Shown here: piece after piece, positions 1 to 9,512 of the stretch
How positions within the stretch are numbered: the stretch's first letter is position 1
Layout: each line of letters begins with the position of its first letter
NCBI RefSeq assembly: GCF_011047315.1
Contig: NZ_CP049259.1
Coordinates: 1,612,001-1,676,000, forward strand
Direction of reading: 5' to 3'
DNA length: 64,000 nt
Source of the DNA: Altererythrobacter sp. BO-6
GTDB lineage: Bacteria > Pseudomonadota > Alphaproteobacteria > Sphingomonadales > Sphingomonadaceae
The notes under the pieces: model-generated
Told to the model about the DNA's origin: nothing
Seen by the model: only the letters and a program-made list of their open reading frames with translations
Databases searched by the model: none
Position numbers and translations under genes: made by a program

Positions 1-78
1 AAGACCGACGATGGCTATGAGTTGGGCACCTTCGCCAGCGACGGTCGCCAGTGCGTAAAGGCCGGCGCGACGATCTAG
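1..78 (+). CDS. C-terminal tail of an unidentified protein (partial)
   Basis: An open frame enters from the left edge and ends with TAG at 76-78, giving 25 residues that end in GRQCVKAGATI. The upstream part lies outside the window and the tail alone does not identify the family. Its stop overlaps the stop of the convergent polyphosphate kinase gene in a shared CTAG (75-78). This tight tail-to-tail packing recurs elsewhere in the window and is the main reason to believe the frame is real. Confidence 0.4.
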   Translation, partial: KTDDGYELGTFASDGRQCVKAGATI

Positions 79-863
79 GCCTCGTCCGGCACGGGATAGG
101 CCGTGATCGGCTGCAAAACTCCATAAGTCTCTGCCAGCGGCGCGTGGCCCAATTCGGGGAAGTCGAGCGGCGGCTGTTCGACGTGGGTGTCAGGCAAGCG
201 GTCGAGCAGGTCGCGGATCAGCGTCAGCCGCCCCAGCCGCTGGTCGTTGAAATCGACCAGTGTCCATGGCGCCCAGTCGCTATGCGTCGCCTTGAGCATT
301 GCCTCGCGCGCATCGGTATAGGCCTGATACTTTTCCCGCGCCGCCAGGTCGATCGGCGAAAGTTTCCAGCGCTTCAGCGGATCGTCGAGCCGCTCTTTCA
401 GCCGCTCTTCCTGCTCGGCCTGGTCGGCGCCGAGCCAGTATTTAAACAGCAGGATCCCGTCATCGACCAGTTGCTGTTCGAACACCGGCGCCTGCTTGAG
501 GAAAGCTTGAACCTGCTCTTCGCTCGCAAAGCCCATCACCCGCTCCACCCCGGCGCGGTTGTACCAGCTGCGATCGAACAGCACGATCTCCCCCGCTGCG
601 GGAAGGTGCTGCACATAGCGCTGGAAGTACCACTGCGTCGCCTCGGCTTCCGAGGGCTTGGACAGCGCCACCACCCGGCACTGGCGCGGATTGAGCCGCT
701 CGCGCACTGCCGCGATCGCTCCGCCCTTGCCCGCAGTGTCGCGCCCTTCGAACAGCACCGCGATCCGTGCGCAGGTCGCCTTGGCCCAGCGAGCCATGCC
801 CACCAGCTCTTCCTCGAGCGGCTCCAGAAAATCCTCATATTGCTTGCGATTCAGCTTTTCCAA
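75..863 (-). CDS. ppk2: Polyphosphate kinase 2 family protein (PPK2)
   Basis: Predicted cytosolic PPK2 that transfers phosphate between polyphosphate and nucleotides. The P-loop GRDTAGKGG lies near residue 40 and the Walker B/lid motif FDRSWYNR near residue 97, both diagnostic of PPK2. The protein of about 262 residues fits the single-domain class. The start is uncertain: the frame is open to a TTG at 911, but that would leave only 8 bases before the divergent phhA start. A TTG at 863 has a GGAGG five bases upstream and begins just before the conserved KLNRKQYE region, so I prefer it; a GTG at 869 is also possible. Which nucleotide it uses (ADP, GDP or AMP) cannot be read from the sequence. 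Confidence 0.9.
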   Translation of the reverse strand: MEKLNRKQYEDFLEPLEEELVGMARWAKATCARIAVLFEGRDTAGKGGAIAAVRERLNPRQCRVVALSKPSEAEATQWYFQRYVQHLPAAGEIVLFDRSWYNRAGVERVMGFASEEQVQAFLKQAPVFEQQLVDDGILLFKYWLGADQAEQEERLKERLDDPLKRWKLSPIDLAAREKYQAYTDAREAMLKATHSDWAPWTLVDFNDQRLGRLTLIRDLLDRLPDTHVEQPPLDFPELGHAPLAETYGVLQPITAYPVPDEA

Positions 864-919
864 GCGCACCTCCGCATTTGCGCCCCGCGTTCGGGCGTGA
901 TATAGTTGCAATTGAAACT

Positions 920-1861
920 ATGGCCACGATCGCACAACCGCAGCAGGACTTTTCGATCCTGCCTGAAATGCCGGCGGATGTCTTTACCGCTCCGCTGAAA
1001 AAGCCCGCGCATGTGGGGGATGACTGGCTCGAGCCCGAGCAGACCAATTACACCAGCGACGACCACGCCATCTGGAACGATCTGTTCGCGCGCCAGATGG
1101 AGGTGTTGCCCGGCCGCGCCGCAACCGCCTTCATGCAGGGGCTGGAAAAGCTCGACCTAGGGCGCGGCGGCGTGCCCGAATTCGGCAAGCTCAGCGAAGA
1201 ACTCGGCGCGCTCACCGGCTGGAGCGTGGTTCCGGTGCCGATGCTGATCCCCGATCACGTATTCTTCTGGCACCTGGCCAACCGCCGCTTCCCCGCGGGC
1301 AATTTCATCCGCACGCGCGAGACTTTCGACTACATCCAGGAACCTGACGTGTTCCACGATGTGTTCGGCCATGTGCCGATGCTGACCGATCCAGTGTTTG
1401 CCGACTACATGCAGGAATATGGCCGCGCCGGATGGAAGGCGATGCGCTACAACCACTTGAAGGCACTCGGTGCGCTTTACTGGTACACGGTCGAATTCGG
1501 GCTGATCGAAGAGGCACCGGACATGATCCGCGCCTATGGCGCCGGGATCCTGTCAGGCCCGACCGAAGCGGTGTTCTCGGTCGAGGCGCAAAGCCCCAAC
1601 CGCATCATGCTCAATGTCGACCGGGTGATGCGCACCGATTACGTAATCAGCGACCTTCAGCCGACCTATTTCGTCATCGAAAGCTTCGAGGATCTCTACC
1701 GCCAGACGGTCGAGCGCGACTTCGACCGGCTCTATCGCTCGCTGCCACCGGCCTTCACCTATGCCAATACGGCGGTGATCGATGTCGACAACGTGCTCCA
1801 TCGCGGCACGCAGGAATACCTGCTGCGCGGCGGCAGGGGCAGCGGGGCCAAACCGGTCTGA
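920..1861 (+). CDS. phhA: Phenylalanine 4-hydroxylase
   Basis: Pterin- and iron-dependent monooxygenase that converts phenylalanine to tyrosine. At 313 residues it is a typical single-domain bacterial enzyme. The iron-binding motif PDVFHDVFGHVP supplies His146 and His151, and Glu192 in the WYTVEFG segment is the expected third ligand. The frame is open further upstream, but ATG 920 is the first start that does not overlap the divergent ppk2 gene; no strong ribosome site precedes it. The pterin recycling gene phhB is not in the window. Downstream it converges on a GlsB-like gene across a short hairpin. Confidence 0.95.
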   Translation: MATIAQPQQDFSILPEMPADVFTAPLKKPAHVGDDWLEPEQTNYTSDDHAIWNDLFARQMEVLPGRAATAFMQGLEKLDLGRGGVPEFGKLSEELGALTGWSVVPVPMLIPDHVFFWHLANRRFPAGNFIRTRETFDYIQEPDVFHDVFGHVPMLTDPVFADYMQEYGRAGWKAMRYNHLKALGALYWYTVEFGLIEEAPDMIRAYGAGILSGPTEAVFSVEAQSPNRIMLNVDRVMRTDYVISDLQPTYFVIESFEDLYRQTVERDFDRLYRSLPPAFTYANTAVIDVDNVLHRGTQEYLLRGGRGSGAKPV

Positions 1862-1870
1862 GCCGGGAAA

Positions 1871-1890
1871 CTCCGCCGCTTCAGGCGGAG
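1871..1890. terminator. Hairpin between convergent phhA and GlsB-like gene
   Basis: A perfect 7-bp stem (CTCCGCC/GGCGGAG) with a 6-base loop lies just after the phhA stop. It could serve both directions. It contains the corrected stop codon of the minus-strand gene. On the minus strand it is followed by only three T residues, so it is a weak intrinsic terminator at best. Confidence 0.45.
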
Positions 1891-2136
1891 CGGCGGCGCT
1901 GGTAGAATTCGTACAGCGCGGGGGAAGGCCGCTGCGCCAGCCACACCCGCTGCAAGCGCGATCCAGCTAAGGCCGCCCAGCATCACCCCGTTGTTCGCCA
2001 GCAACCCAGCCACCAGCGCGCCACCCACGCCCAGGGCAAGGTCGCGGCGAATGCCGGGACCGTCCTCTGTGCGGGTGACGATTGCGGCCAACCAGCCGAT
2101 CAACCCACCAATCAAAATCAAACAAATCAGCGCCAT
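1881..2136 (-). CDS. GlsB/YeaQ/YmgE-type small membrane protein (frameshifted)
   Basis: Small inner-membrane protein of the family once called transglycosylase-associated. The N-terminus MALICLILIGGLIGWLA, followed by a short charged loop and two more glycine-rich hydrophobic segments, fits the family. The reading frame runs past the expected end into DNA antisense to phhA. If one G is removed from the GGGGG run at 1920-1924, the protein ends in ALYEFYQRRRSA and stops at 1881-1883. That gives about 84 residues, the usual family length and C-terminus. I therefore treat it as one gene with a single-base insertion, probably an artefact. Function is unknown; relatives are often stress-induced. 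Confidence 0.75.
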
Positions 2137-2218
2137 TGTTCCATGCTCTCAAGCACGTTGAGTCCTGCAATACACGGATAGCAACAGCGCAGGCGCAGAA
2201 TCGTTCCGAACCAGACCG

Positions 2219-3013
2219 TCAGAAGAAATAGAGTAGCGCTGCGCCCAGCAGCACGCGATAGACCACGAACACCATCATCGATGCGCGTTTCAGGAAGTTC
2301 ATGAGAAACGCCATGGTCGCAAAAGCGGCGACAAAGGTGAACACGCCGGTTACCAGCGCGTCCCATTGCATCTGCGCGCTCGCCTCGGCCAGATCGAGCA
2401 CCGCCAGCAGCCCCGCACCCGCCACCGCAGGGATCGCCAGCAGGAAAGAGAAGCGCGCCGCCTCTACCCGCTGGTAACCCAGGAACCGAGCCATGGTCAT
2501 GGTCGCGCCCGAACGGCTGGTGCCCGGGATCAGTGCCAGCGCCTGCGCCAGGCCGACCAGGATGGCATCGCGCAGGGTCATGTCCTCGTATTTCTTGACC
2601 TGCTTGCCGAAATGATCGGCCAGCCCCAGCAGGATTCCATAGATGATCAGATTGGCAGCAACGAGATCGGTGGTGCGAAAGCCTTCGAGATAGCCGCCCA
2701 TTTTGAGGAACAGGCCCAGCGCGACTGCGGGAATGGTGCCGATCACGATCCACCAGAACAACCGCCGCTGCAGCGGGTCCTTGCCAATACCGACCACGGA
2801 AAAACCCCCACGCGCCAGGCCCAGCACATCGCGCCAGAAATAGATCATGATCGCCAGCAGCGAACCCACATGCACGGCCACATCGATCAGCGGCCCCTGG
2901 TCCGGCAGGTCGGTGATGAAGGGGATCAGGATCAAATGCCCTGACGAGGAAATCGGCAGGAATTCGGTGATTCCCTGGACGATGGCGATGATGAGCTGCT
3001 GGATGAGGGTCAT
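2219..3013 (-). CDS. uppP: Undecaprenyl-diphosphatase UppP (BacA)
   Basis: Integral membrane phosphatase that dephosphorylates undecaprenyl diphosphate and so recycles the lipid carrier for peptidoglycan and other envelope polymers. Its 264 residues are normal. The two family signatures are present: GITEFLPISSSGHL near the N-terminus and PGTSRSGATMT near residue 160, which together form the active site with the Glu and Arg/Ser residues. Several hydrophobic segments span the rest. It appears to be a single gene: 82 bases separate it from the GlsB-like gene and about 80 from the M13 peptidase. Relatives confer low-level bacitracin resistance. Confidence 0.96.
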   Translation of the reverse strand: MTLIQQLIIAIVQGITEFLPISSSGHLILIPFITDLPDQGPLIDVAVHVGSLLAIMIYFWRDVLGLARGGFSVVGIGKDPLQRRLFWWIVIGTIPAVALGLFLKMGGYLEGFRTTDLVAANLIIYGILLGLADHFGKQVKKYEDMTLRDAILVGLAQALALIPGTSRSGATMTMARFLGYQRVEAARFSFLLAIPAVAGAGLLAVLDLAEASAQMQWDALVTGVFTFVAAFATMAFLMNFLKRASMMVFVVYRVLLGAALLYFF

Positions 3014-3092
3014 ATCCTGCGCCTCTTGAGCGAAGGGCAGGACAAGTCAAGCGACCTGCCCTGCCCTTGCAAGTTTACTGTGCGGTGCGAGC

Positions 3093-5247
3093 CTACCAGA
3101 TGCGGATGCGTTCTTCCGGCGGAAGGTAAAGCTCGTCATCCGGTGTCACGTTGAATGCCTCGTACCAGGCATCAAGGTGGCGCACCGCGTTGTTGAGGCG
3201 GGAATTCGCCCGGCGGGTGATTGGCGGTCATCACGCGGTCGCGCAGGCTTTCCTCGCGCTCCATCCCGCGCCAGATCTGCGCGAAGCCCAGGAAGAAGCG
3301 CTGGTCCCCGGTGAGGCCGTCGATGACTGGTGCTTCCTGGCCGTTCAGCGACAAGCGATAGGCGCGGTAGGCCATCTGCAGCCCGACCACATCGCCCAGC
3401 GTTTCACCCATCGATTGCGGACCGCGCAGGCAGACAGGGCCTTCGGGGCTTTCGACCGGGCAATAGGCTTCGATGAATTCCGACATGCGGGCCGCGAACT
3501 TCTCGAAGCCCTCGCGGTCGGAATCCTGCCACCAGTTGCGTAGCTTGCCGGTGGCATCGAACTGCGAACCCTGGTCATCATAGCCATGGCCGATCTCGTG
3601 GCCGATCACAGCACCGATGCCGCCATAGTTCACCGCCGGATCAGCGTTGGGATTGAAGAACGGCGGCTGCAGGATGGCGGCCGGGAACACGATGCGGTTC
3701 GTCAGCGGCGAGTAATAGGCGTTGACCGTCTGCGGCAGCATGCCCCATTCGGTCGGATCGACCGGCTTGCCAAGGCGGGCATACTGGTCGTTGATGGCCC
3801 ACTTGGTGCCGCTGATGCGATTGGCGAGCGGGCTGTCCTGAGCGATTTCGAGCCCGTCATACGTCTCGAATTCAGCCGGATAGCCCACCATCGGCACGAA
3901 GCCGTCCAGCTTCGCCTTGGCTTCGGCGATCGTCGCCTCGGTCATCCATTGGTTTTCCGCCAGCGCCTGGCCCATCGATAGTTTCAGGTTGGAAACGAGG
4001 GTTTCCATCCGCGCCTTGCTTTCCGGCGGAAAGAACCGTTCGACATAGAGCGCGCCCAATTGCTCACCCAGCAGGCTTTCCACTTCGGAAATGGCGCGCT
4101 TCCAGCGCTCGCGCTGTGCTTCCTGCCCGCCGATGGTGCGTCCATAAAATTCGAACGAAGCCGCATCGAGCTCGCTCGAAATCACCGCAGCATTGTTCGA
4201 GAGGAACTGCGCCGCCATGTAGGCCTTGATCGTGGCCAGCGGGGTTTCCGTCAGCAGCTTCATCATCGCCGGCAAGCCGCCGCCGATCATCTTCAGCTGT
4301 TCGGGCGTGAGCTTGAGCTCCGCGATTTCGTCTTCCGTCGGCGGCAGCTGGCTGACGAGGAAACGGGTCTGATCATCGAACCGGCCGGCCTCAAGCAAAG
4401 CCTGGATCGGGAAATCGCCTGCGATCTCGGCGAGTTGATCAGGGGTAAGCTCGTTGTAGGTCAGCTTCGGCATGCGCAGGACCTGCCGGGCCCATTCCAG
4501 CTCGGCCACCTTGCGCTCGAACGCATAAACCGCTTCGGCAGCCGTGGCGGGGTCTTCATAGCCAGCAGCGCCCAGCAGAGTAGCGAGATAGGTCTTGTAA
4601 GCTGCGCGGGCCTTCAGATTGCTTTCCGAATCGACGAGGTAATAGTCGCGATCGGGCATGCCCATGCCGTCGAAGCCGATCGACACCGCATATTCCTTGG
4701 GATTGCGCGCATCGATCCGGACACCGGCACTGACGAGAGCGGGATAACCTGCGGTTTCGAACAGCTGCGCCAACCGCGCCAGATCGGGCGCAGCGTAGAT
4801 TTCCGCCAGATAGGGCTGGGCCGAAGCCAGGCCAGCGGCATCGATCGCTTCGACATCGACATAAGCGTTATAAGCATCGACGATGCGGCGAGCGGTGGTC
4901 CCAGGTGCAGGATTGGACGCCACGAGGTCGCGGATCAGCGTCTCGACGTCCACGACCGATTTTTCGCGCAGCATGTCGAACGCACCATAGCGCTGGCGAT
5001 CGGCCGGAATTGCATTGGTCGCTACCCACAACCCGTTGACATAGGCATCGAAATTGTCGCCCGGATCGACATTGCGATCGATCATGTCGAGCCCGACACC
5101 CCAGGCGCCGAAAGACATGGTCGGCGCGGTAACCGGCGTTGCGGCGGGCGCACTACCTTCCTGGCTTTCATTACCGTCGGCGAAGGCCGGTGTAGCGATC
5201 GATAGCGCAAGCGCACTGGCGCCTGCGGCAAGCAGAGTCCTGATCAT
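3093..5247 (-). CDS. M13 family metallopeptidase, exported (frameshifted near C-terminus)
   Basis: Neprilysin-like zinc endopeptidase. An N-terminal signal peptide (MIRTLLAAGASALALS, cleavage near AFA-DG) indicates export. The catalytic motif HEIGHGYDDQG is near residue 550, and the downstream GETLGDVVG (about residue 610) supplies the third zinc ligand. The continuous frame ends at 3172 after ...HPPGEFPPQQ. Removing one G from the GGG at 3200-3202 restores HPPGEFRLNNAVRHLDAWYEAF and the classic family ending LYLPPEERIRIW, with a TAG at 3093-3095, for about 717 residues. The break is probably a sequencing artefact. It likely acts in the periplasm on peptides; the substrate is unknown. Confidence 0.93.
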
Positions 5248-5389
5248 GAAATGCGTCCCTAAAAAGCTATTTCACCACGGCCAATCCCGGCCGTTCGTGG
5301 CAAAATGCTTTAGCGCCGGAAAATATCCTGCGTTGTTACTGGTCGTGAAATTATGCAGTTGGTCGAAAATAGAGCCGCAATCGCAACGT

Positions 5390-7249
5390 TCAGGCCGCTT
5401 CGCTCGCCGCAAACTGCAGCTTGGCCAGCCGGGCATAAAGCCCGCCGGCATTGGCCAGCTGCTCATGCGTGCCCTGCTCGACTATCCGCCCGTCATCCAG
5501 CACGACGATGCGGTTGGCGGCCCGCACTGTGGCAAGACGGTGCGCGATCACCAGCGTGGTGCGACCCTGCATCAGCTGGTCGAGCGCCTGCTGCACCAGC
5601 TGCTCGCTCTCGGCATCAAGCGCGCTGGTCGCTTCGTCGAGGAGCAGGATTGGCGCATCGCGTAGCAGGGCGCGCGCGATCGCCACCCGCTGCTGCTGGC
5701 CGCCGGACAGGCGGGTGCCGCTCTCGCCGAGGTAGGTGTCGAGCCCGTCGGGCAGTTCCCGCAAAAAGCTTTCGGCATTAGCCGCGCGGGCCGCCTCCCA
5801 GATTTCTTCCTCGCTCGCGTCCCAACGGCCATAGCGCAGATTGTCGCGCGCGCTGGCGCTGAACAGCACCCCGTCTTGCGGGACGAAGGCAATCCGGCTG
5901 CGGATGTCGGCCGGATCGGCCTTGGTCAGCGGCACCCCGTCAAGCCGGATCGTACCGGCTTGGGGATCGTAAAACCGCTCGACCAATTGGAAGATGGTCG
6001 ATTTGCCCGCGCCCGAAGGCCCGACAATGGCCACCGTTTCGCCAGGCTCCACCTCAAGCGTGAAATCCTTGAGCGCGGCGGTTTCCGGGCGAGTGGGATA
6101 ACGGAAGGTGACGTTGCGGAACGACAGGCTGCCCCGCGCCGGCAGCGGCAGGCTTTCGGGACGCGTAGGCGGCGCAATGTTCGGCTTTGCATTGAGCAAT
6201 TCGTTGAGCCGGCTGGCAGCGCCCGCCCCGCGCAGCAAATCGCCGTAAACCTCGGTCAAGGCACCAAAGGCGCCGGCGACCACCACCGATGCGAAAATGA
6301 ACGACGCGATAGTGCCGCCGGTGAGGTCACCAGAGACGACCAGCATCGCGCCGCGCCACATCAGGATCGTGATGGCACCGAAGATCAGCGTTATCAGCGT
6401 CGCCGTCATCAAGGCGCGGATCAGGATGCGCTTCTTGGCGACCTTGAAGGTGCGCTCTGCTGCGTCTGAAAAGCGCTCGCCCTCGCGCTGCTCCTGCCCG
6501 AAAGCCTGGACGACCTTCATCGCGCCCAGCACTTCGGTCACCATTGCGCCGACATCGGCGACCCGATCCTGGCTGGTCCGCGAAATTGTCCGCAACTGGC
6601 GACCGAAAGCGGCAATCGGAATGATCACCACCGGAATCGCAATGAACAGATAGCTGGCCAGCTGCGGGGCAAGCCAGAACAGGTAAGCCGTACCCAGAAA
6701 GCCCGAAATCACATTGCGCAGCGCCACCGAAACGGTCGTTCCCACGACCTGTTCGATGACCGCGGTGTCGCTGGTCATCCGGCTGGAGATCTCCTTGGGG
6801 CTGTTCTCTTCATAGAAAGCAGGTGCCTGGCGCAACAGGTTGCGCTGGACCGACTGCCTGATATCGGCAACCACGCGCTCGCCGATCCAGCTCACGAAAT
6901 AGAACCTTAGAGCCGTGCCGATACCCAGCACGCCGACCAGCATTAGGAGATAGCGGAACCAGCGACCGATATCGCCATCGGCGCCGAATCCCCGGTCGAC
7001 TATGAGTTTGAGCGCGTAGGGCATCGCCAGCGAGGTCACGGCAGCCGTGACCAGCAGCGCGGCGAGCGCCAGCGCGATCTGCCCCGGATAATTCGCGGCT
7101 GCCGAATACACCATCTTCAGCGGCCCAAGCGTTTTCGCCTTGGCTGGTTCGGTTGATTCTCCTGCCACGTCGACTGATGCATCATCACGTCGGCGGAACA
7201 GCCCGCCCCGGCGGGGAACCGCCTCTACCATATCGTCTTGCCCGTCCAT
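5390..7249 (-). CDS. ABC transporter, fused permease/ATPase (MsbA/exporter type)
   Basis: Half-transporter with an N-terminal six-helix ABC exporter domain (about residues 50-340) and a C-terminal ATPase (about 370-619). Visible motifs are Walker A GPSGAGKS near 408, the signature LSGGQQQR near 515, Walker B ILLLDEATSALD near 536 and the H-loop AHRLATV. It should work as a homodimer in the inner membrane. The substrate could be lipid, drug or peptide; the sequence does not decide. I chose ATG 7249 (MDGQDDMV) over a TTG ten codons upstream, with only a weak AGG as ribosome site. It is divergent from phaZ, with 179 bases between them that carry a PhaR-like palindrome. Confidence 0.9.
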   Translation of the reverse strand: MDGQDDMVEAVPRRGGLFRRRDDASVDVAGESTEPAKAKTLGPLKMVYSAAANYPGQIALALAALLVTAAVTSLAMPYALKLIVDRGFGADGDIGRWFRYLLMLVGVLGIGTALRFYFVSWIGERVVADIRQSVQRNLLRQAPAFYEENSPKEISSRMTSDTAVIEQVVGTTVSVALRNVISGFLGTAYLFWLAPQLASYLFIAIPVVIIPIAAFGRQLRTISRTSQDRVADVGAMVTEVLGAMKVVQAFGQEQREGERFSDAAERTFKVAKKRILIRALMTATLITLIFGAITILMWRGAMLVVSGDLTGGTIASFIFASVVVAGAFGALTEVYGDLLRGAGAASRLNELLNAKPNIAPPTRPESLPLPARGSLSFRNVTFRYPTRPETAALKDFTLEVEPGETVAIVGPSGAGKSTIFQLVERFYDPQAGTIRLDGVPLTKADPADIRSRIAFVPQDGVLFSASARDNLRYGRWDASEEEIWEAARAANAESFLRELPDGLDTYLGESGTRLSGGQQQRVAIARALLRDAPILLLDEATSALDAESEQLVQQALDQLMQGRTTLVIAHRLATVRAANRIVVLDDGRIVEQGTHEQLANAGGLYARLAKLQFAASEAA

Positions 7250-7333
7250 TGCCTGCACAGGTAGACATGCGTTGCGCAAATTTCACGTGCAAAATCCGCC
7301 TAGTCCCAAACCATTTCGGGCCAGTCTGTCGAT

Positions 7334-7348
7334 TTGTGCATTGCACAA
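7334..7348. promoter_or_regulatory. Palindrome resembling a PhaR operator upstream of phaZ
   Basis: TTGTGCATTGCACAA is a perfect inverted repeat of 6-base arms around ATT, 80 bases before the phaZ start. It fits the TGC-N3-GCA type of element described for PhaR, the PHA-responsive repressor of alphaproteobacteria. A weaker relative, TGCGTTGCGCAA, lies at 7268-7279. Placement in the phaZ/ABC divergent region suggests control of phaZ; binding is inferred, and phaR itself is not in this window. Confidence 0.5.
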
Positions 7349-7428
7349 CGGCAAGGATGGGTTCAAGAAGCGCGGTCCAAGCGCCCGCCAAGAGGCGCCA
7401 TGCGAACAGTCGCAACAGGGGGAACGCC

Positions 7429-8665
7429 TTGCTTTACCACGCCTATGAACTGCAGCGCGCCTGGCTGTCGAGCGCCAGCACCATGGCCTCGATTGGCGCC
7501 GGACTGCTTACCAATCCCGCCAATCCCTGGGGCTATTCCGGCCTTGGTGCGATGGCTGCGAGCGCGCTGGATGTGTTTGCCCATGCCACGGCGCCTTATG
7601 GCAAGCCGGCTTTCGGGATCGAGCGGGTCGAAGTGGCCGGCAGGCTTTATCCAGTCGAAGAATCGACCGTGCTCAACAATCCGTTCGGCGATCTCACGCG
7701 CTTCCGCCACGATGGCCTCGCCAAGGACGCGCCGCGCCTGCTGATCGTGGCCCCGATGAGCGGGCACTACGCCACGCTGCTGCGCGGTACGGTGGAGCGG
7801 ATGGTCGAAAGTGCGGAAGTCTACATCACCGACTGGGCCGATGCGAAGACTGTGCCGCTTCACGAAGGCAACTTCGACCTGGACGACTACATCGACTATC
7901 TGATCGAGTTCCTCCAGTTCATCGGTGTCGATACCAAAGGGCGCCGGCCTCACATGATGGCGGTGTGCCAGCCTTCGGTCCCGGCGTTCGCCACGGTCGC
8001 GCTGATGAACCTGCACAAGGATCCGGCAACACCCGCGACCTTGACCATGATGGGCGGCCCGATCGACACGCGCTGCTCGCCCACCTCGGTCAACAATCTG
8101 GCGATGGAACGCCCGATCGAATGGTTCCGCCATTCGGTCATCGCCACCGTACCGATGAACTACCGCGGGGCAGGGCGCCGGGTCTATCCCGGCTTCCTGC
8201 AGCTGGCTGGCTTCATGAGCATGAACCTGGGCAGCCACATGATGAGCCATTACGAGATGTTCAAGCACCTGACCGTGGGCGATGAAAGCAGTGCGCAGGC
8301 GACCAAGGATTTCTACGACGAGTATCGCGCGGTGTGCGACATGACTGCGGGAATTTTACCTTCAGACGGTCGAGGAAGTGTTCCAGAAGCACTCGATCCC
8401 CAATGGCGAGTTCCGCCACAAGGGCGAAATCGTCGACCTGAGCAAGATCACTGAAACCGCGCTGCTGGCGATCGAAGGCGAGCGGGACGATATCTCCGGA
8501 CTGGGCCAGACCAAGGCCGCGCTCGATCTGGCCGCCAACCTGTCAGACAGCAAGAAGCGCTATTACATGGCCAAGGACGCCGGCCATTATGGCATCTTCA
8601 ACGGCAGCAAATGGCGCAACAAAGTTGCTCCGGTGGTCGAGGAATTTATCGAAGCCCACCGCTAG
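7429..8665 (+). CDS. phaZ: Intracellular polyhydroxyalkanoate depolymerase (frameshifted)
   Basis: Cytosolic depolymerase that mobilises stored polyhydroxybutyrate. The N-terminus LYHAYELQRAW, the long central alpha/beta region with CQPSVPAFA (Cys nucleophile of the phaZ lipase-like box) and the C-terminal KDAGHYGIFNG (catalytic His) fit the intracellular family. The first frame is lost after CDMTAG. Removing one G from the GGG at 8349-8351 restores CDMTAEFYLQTVEEVFQKH and joins the second frame, giving 411 residues, the normal size. I chose the TTG at 7429, with AGGGGGA just upstream; the frame is open further 5' but without family similarity. The stop overlaps the convergent DUF4126 gene in CTAG. 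Confidence 0.92.
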
Positions 8666-9276
8666 ACCGGGGGTGCACCCCGATCGACCTTGGGCACGCG
8701 CACAAAGATGCGCTTGATCACCCGCCGTGCCCAGAGCAGCAGCCAGACGGCCAGCGCGAGCAGCGCCAGCGTGATCGCGCCGGCTGCCACCGGGTATTCA
8801 TAGGCGAGATAGAGCAAGCCGACCGTCGCCACGTCTTCGATGCTGGAAACCGCCACATTGCTGACCGGTTCGGGACTGGTGTTGACCACCGCCCGTGCAC
8901 TGGCCTTGCCGCCATGGGCCAGGAAGCTGGCCCCGCCGCCCAGTAGAAAAGCGAGCACCTGCGTCGCAGGATCGGACGGATCGACAATCGCCAGCGCCAG
9001 CAGAGCGCCGCCCACGGGGCGCACCAGCGTGTGGACAGTGTCCCAGATGCTGTCGAGCCACATCACCTTGTCGGCAAAGAACTCGGCGACCGCCCCGAGC
9101 AGCGCAATCCCCATCACCCAGGGGTTGGCCAGCACTGCCAGGCTGGCGAGGTGTTCAGGCACCGGTAGCGCCTCCAGCCGCATGGCAAGGCCAGTGGCAA
9201 AGATGCACAGATAGAGCCGCCAGCCCGACAGCAGGCTAACGCTGCCCGCGATCCCGATGATTTCCATTATACCCAT
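8662..9276 (-). CDS. DUF4126 family membrane protein
   Basis: A 204-residue integral membrane protein of a conserved family without known function. It starts MGIMEIIGIAGSVSLLSGWRL and contains about five hydrophobic segments: residues 5-30, 45-65, 85-115 with a GGGASFLAHGG loop, 145-165 and 165-185. The C-terminus is basic (RRVIKRIFVRVPK), so it is likely cytosolic. The ATG at 9267 is an alternative start. Its stop shares CTAG with phaZ. Upstream lies a 236-base gap rich in stem-loops. No neighbour suggests a role. Confidence 0.82.
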   Translation of the reverse strand: MGIMEIIGIAGSVSLLSGWRLYLCIFATGLAMRLEALPVPEHLASLAVLANPWVMGIALLGAVAEFFADKVMWLDSIWDTVHTLVRPVGGALLALAIVDPSDPATQVLAFLLGGGASFLAHGGKASARAVVNTSPEPVSNVAVSSIEDVATVGLLYLAYEYPVAAGAITLALLALAVWLLLWARRVIKRIFVRVPKVDRGAPPV

Positions 9277-9332
9277 TTGCTTCGCCTCAAACGCCGGCGG
9301 CCGCGTCCGCAGCCTTGGCTATCCTCGCTCAT

Positions 9333-9396
9333 GCGACCTCACGGTCGCGTCGCTGCGGGCGGCCAGTCGGCCTTGCGGCGCTCATATTTGAGCGCC
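9333..9396. repeat. Intergenic stem-loop cluster
   Basis: Two perfect hairpins stand close together between the thiolase and DUF4126 genes: GCGACC-TCAC-GGTCGC at 9333-9348 and GGCGCTCA-TATT-TGAGCGCC at 9377-9396. A third, terminator-like hairpin follows at 9404-9441. The flanks (about 9295-9372) are GC-rich and non-coding in either direction. The arrangement looks like a dispersed intergenic repeat or a structured RNA 3' end, but no second copy exists in this window to prove a repeat. Confidence 0.4.
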
Positions 9397-9403
9397 GGAA
9401 CGC

Positions 9404-9441
9404 AAAACTCCCGCCCAACCGTTACCGGCGAGCGGGAGTTT
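9404..9441 (-). terminator. Rho-independent terminator of the thiolase gene
   Basis: A 10-bp stem (AAACTCCCGC/GCGGGAGTTT) encloses a 17-base loop. Read on the minus strand it ends in GTTTTG about 75 bases after the thiolase stop, so it should stop transcription of the thiolase gene. The AT ends of the stem also give a short T-run in the other direction. Confidence 0.6.
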
Positions 9442-9512
9442 GATAAGTTCAGACCTGAAAGGCAATCGGCCTTTGGCCTCAAGCAGCGAAGCGGTAGGCC
9501 TAGAAAGGGCGC

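Noticed and set aside
5054..5665. Plus-strand frames across the M13/ABC gap
   Set aside because: They run through both minus-strand genes and show no protein features; the 142-base gap itself holds only a short GGCC-rich dyad.
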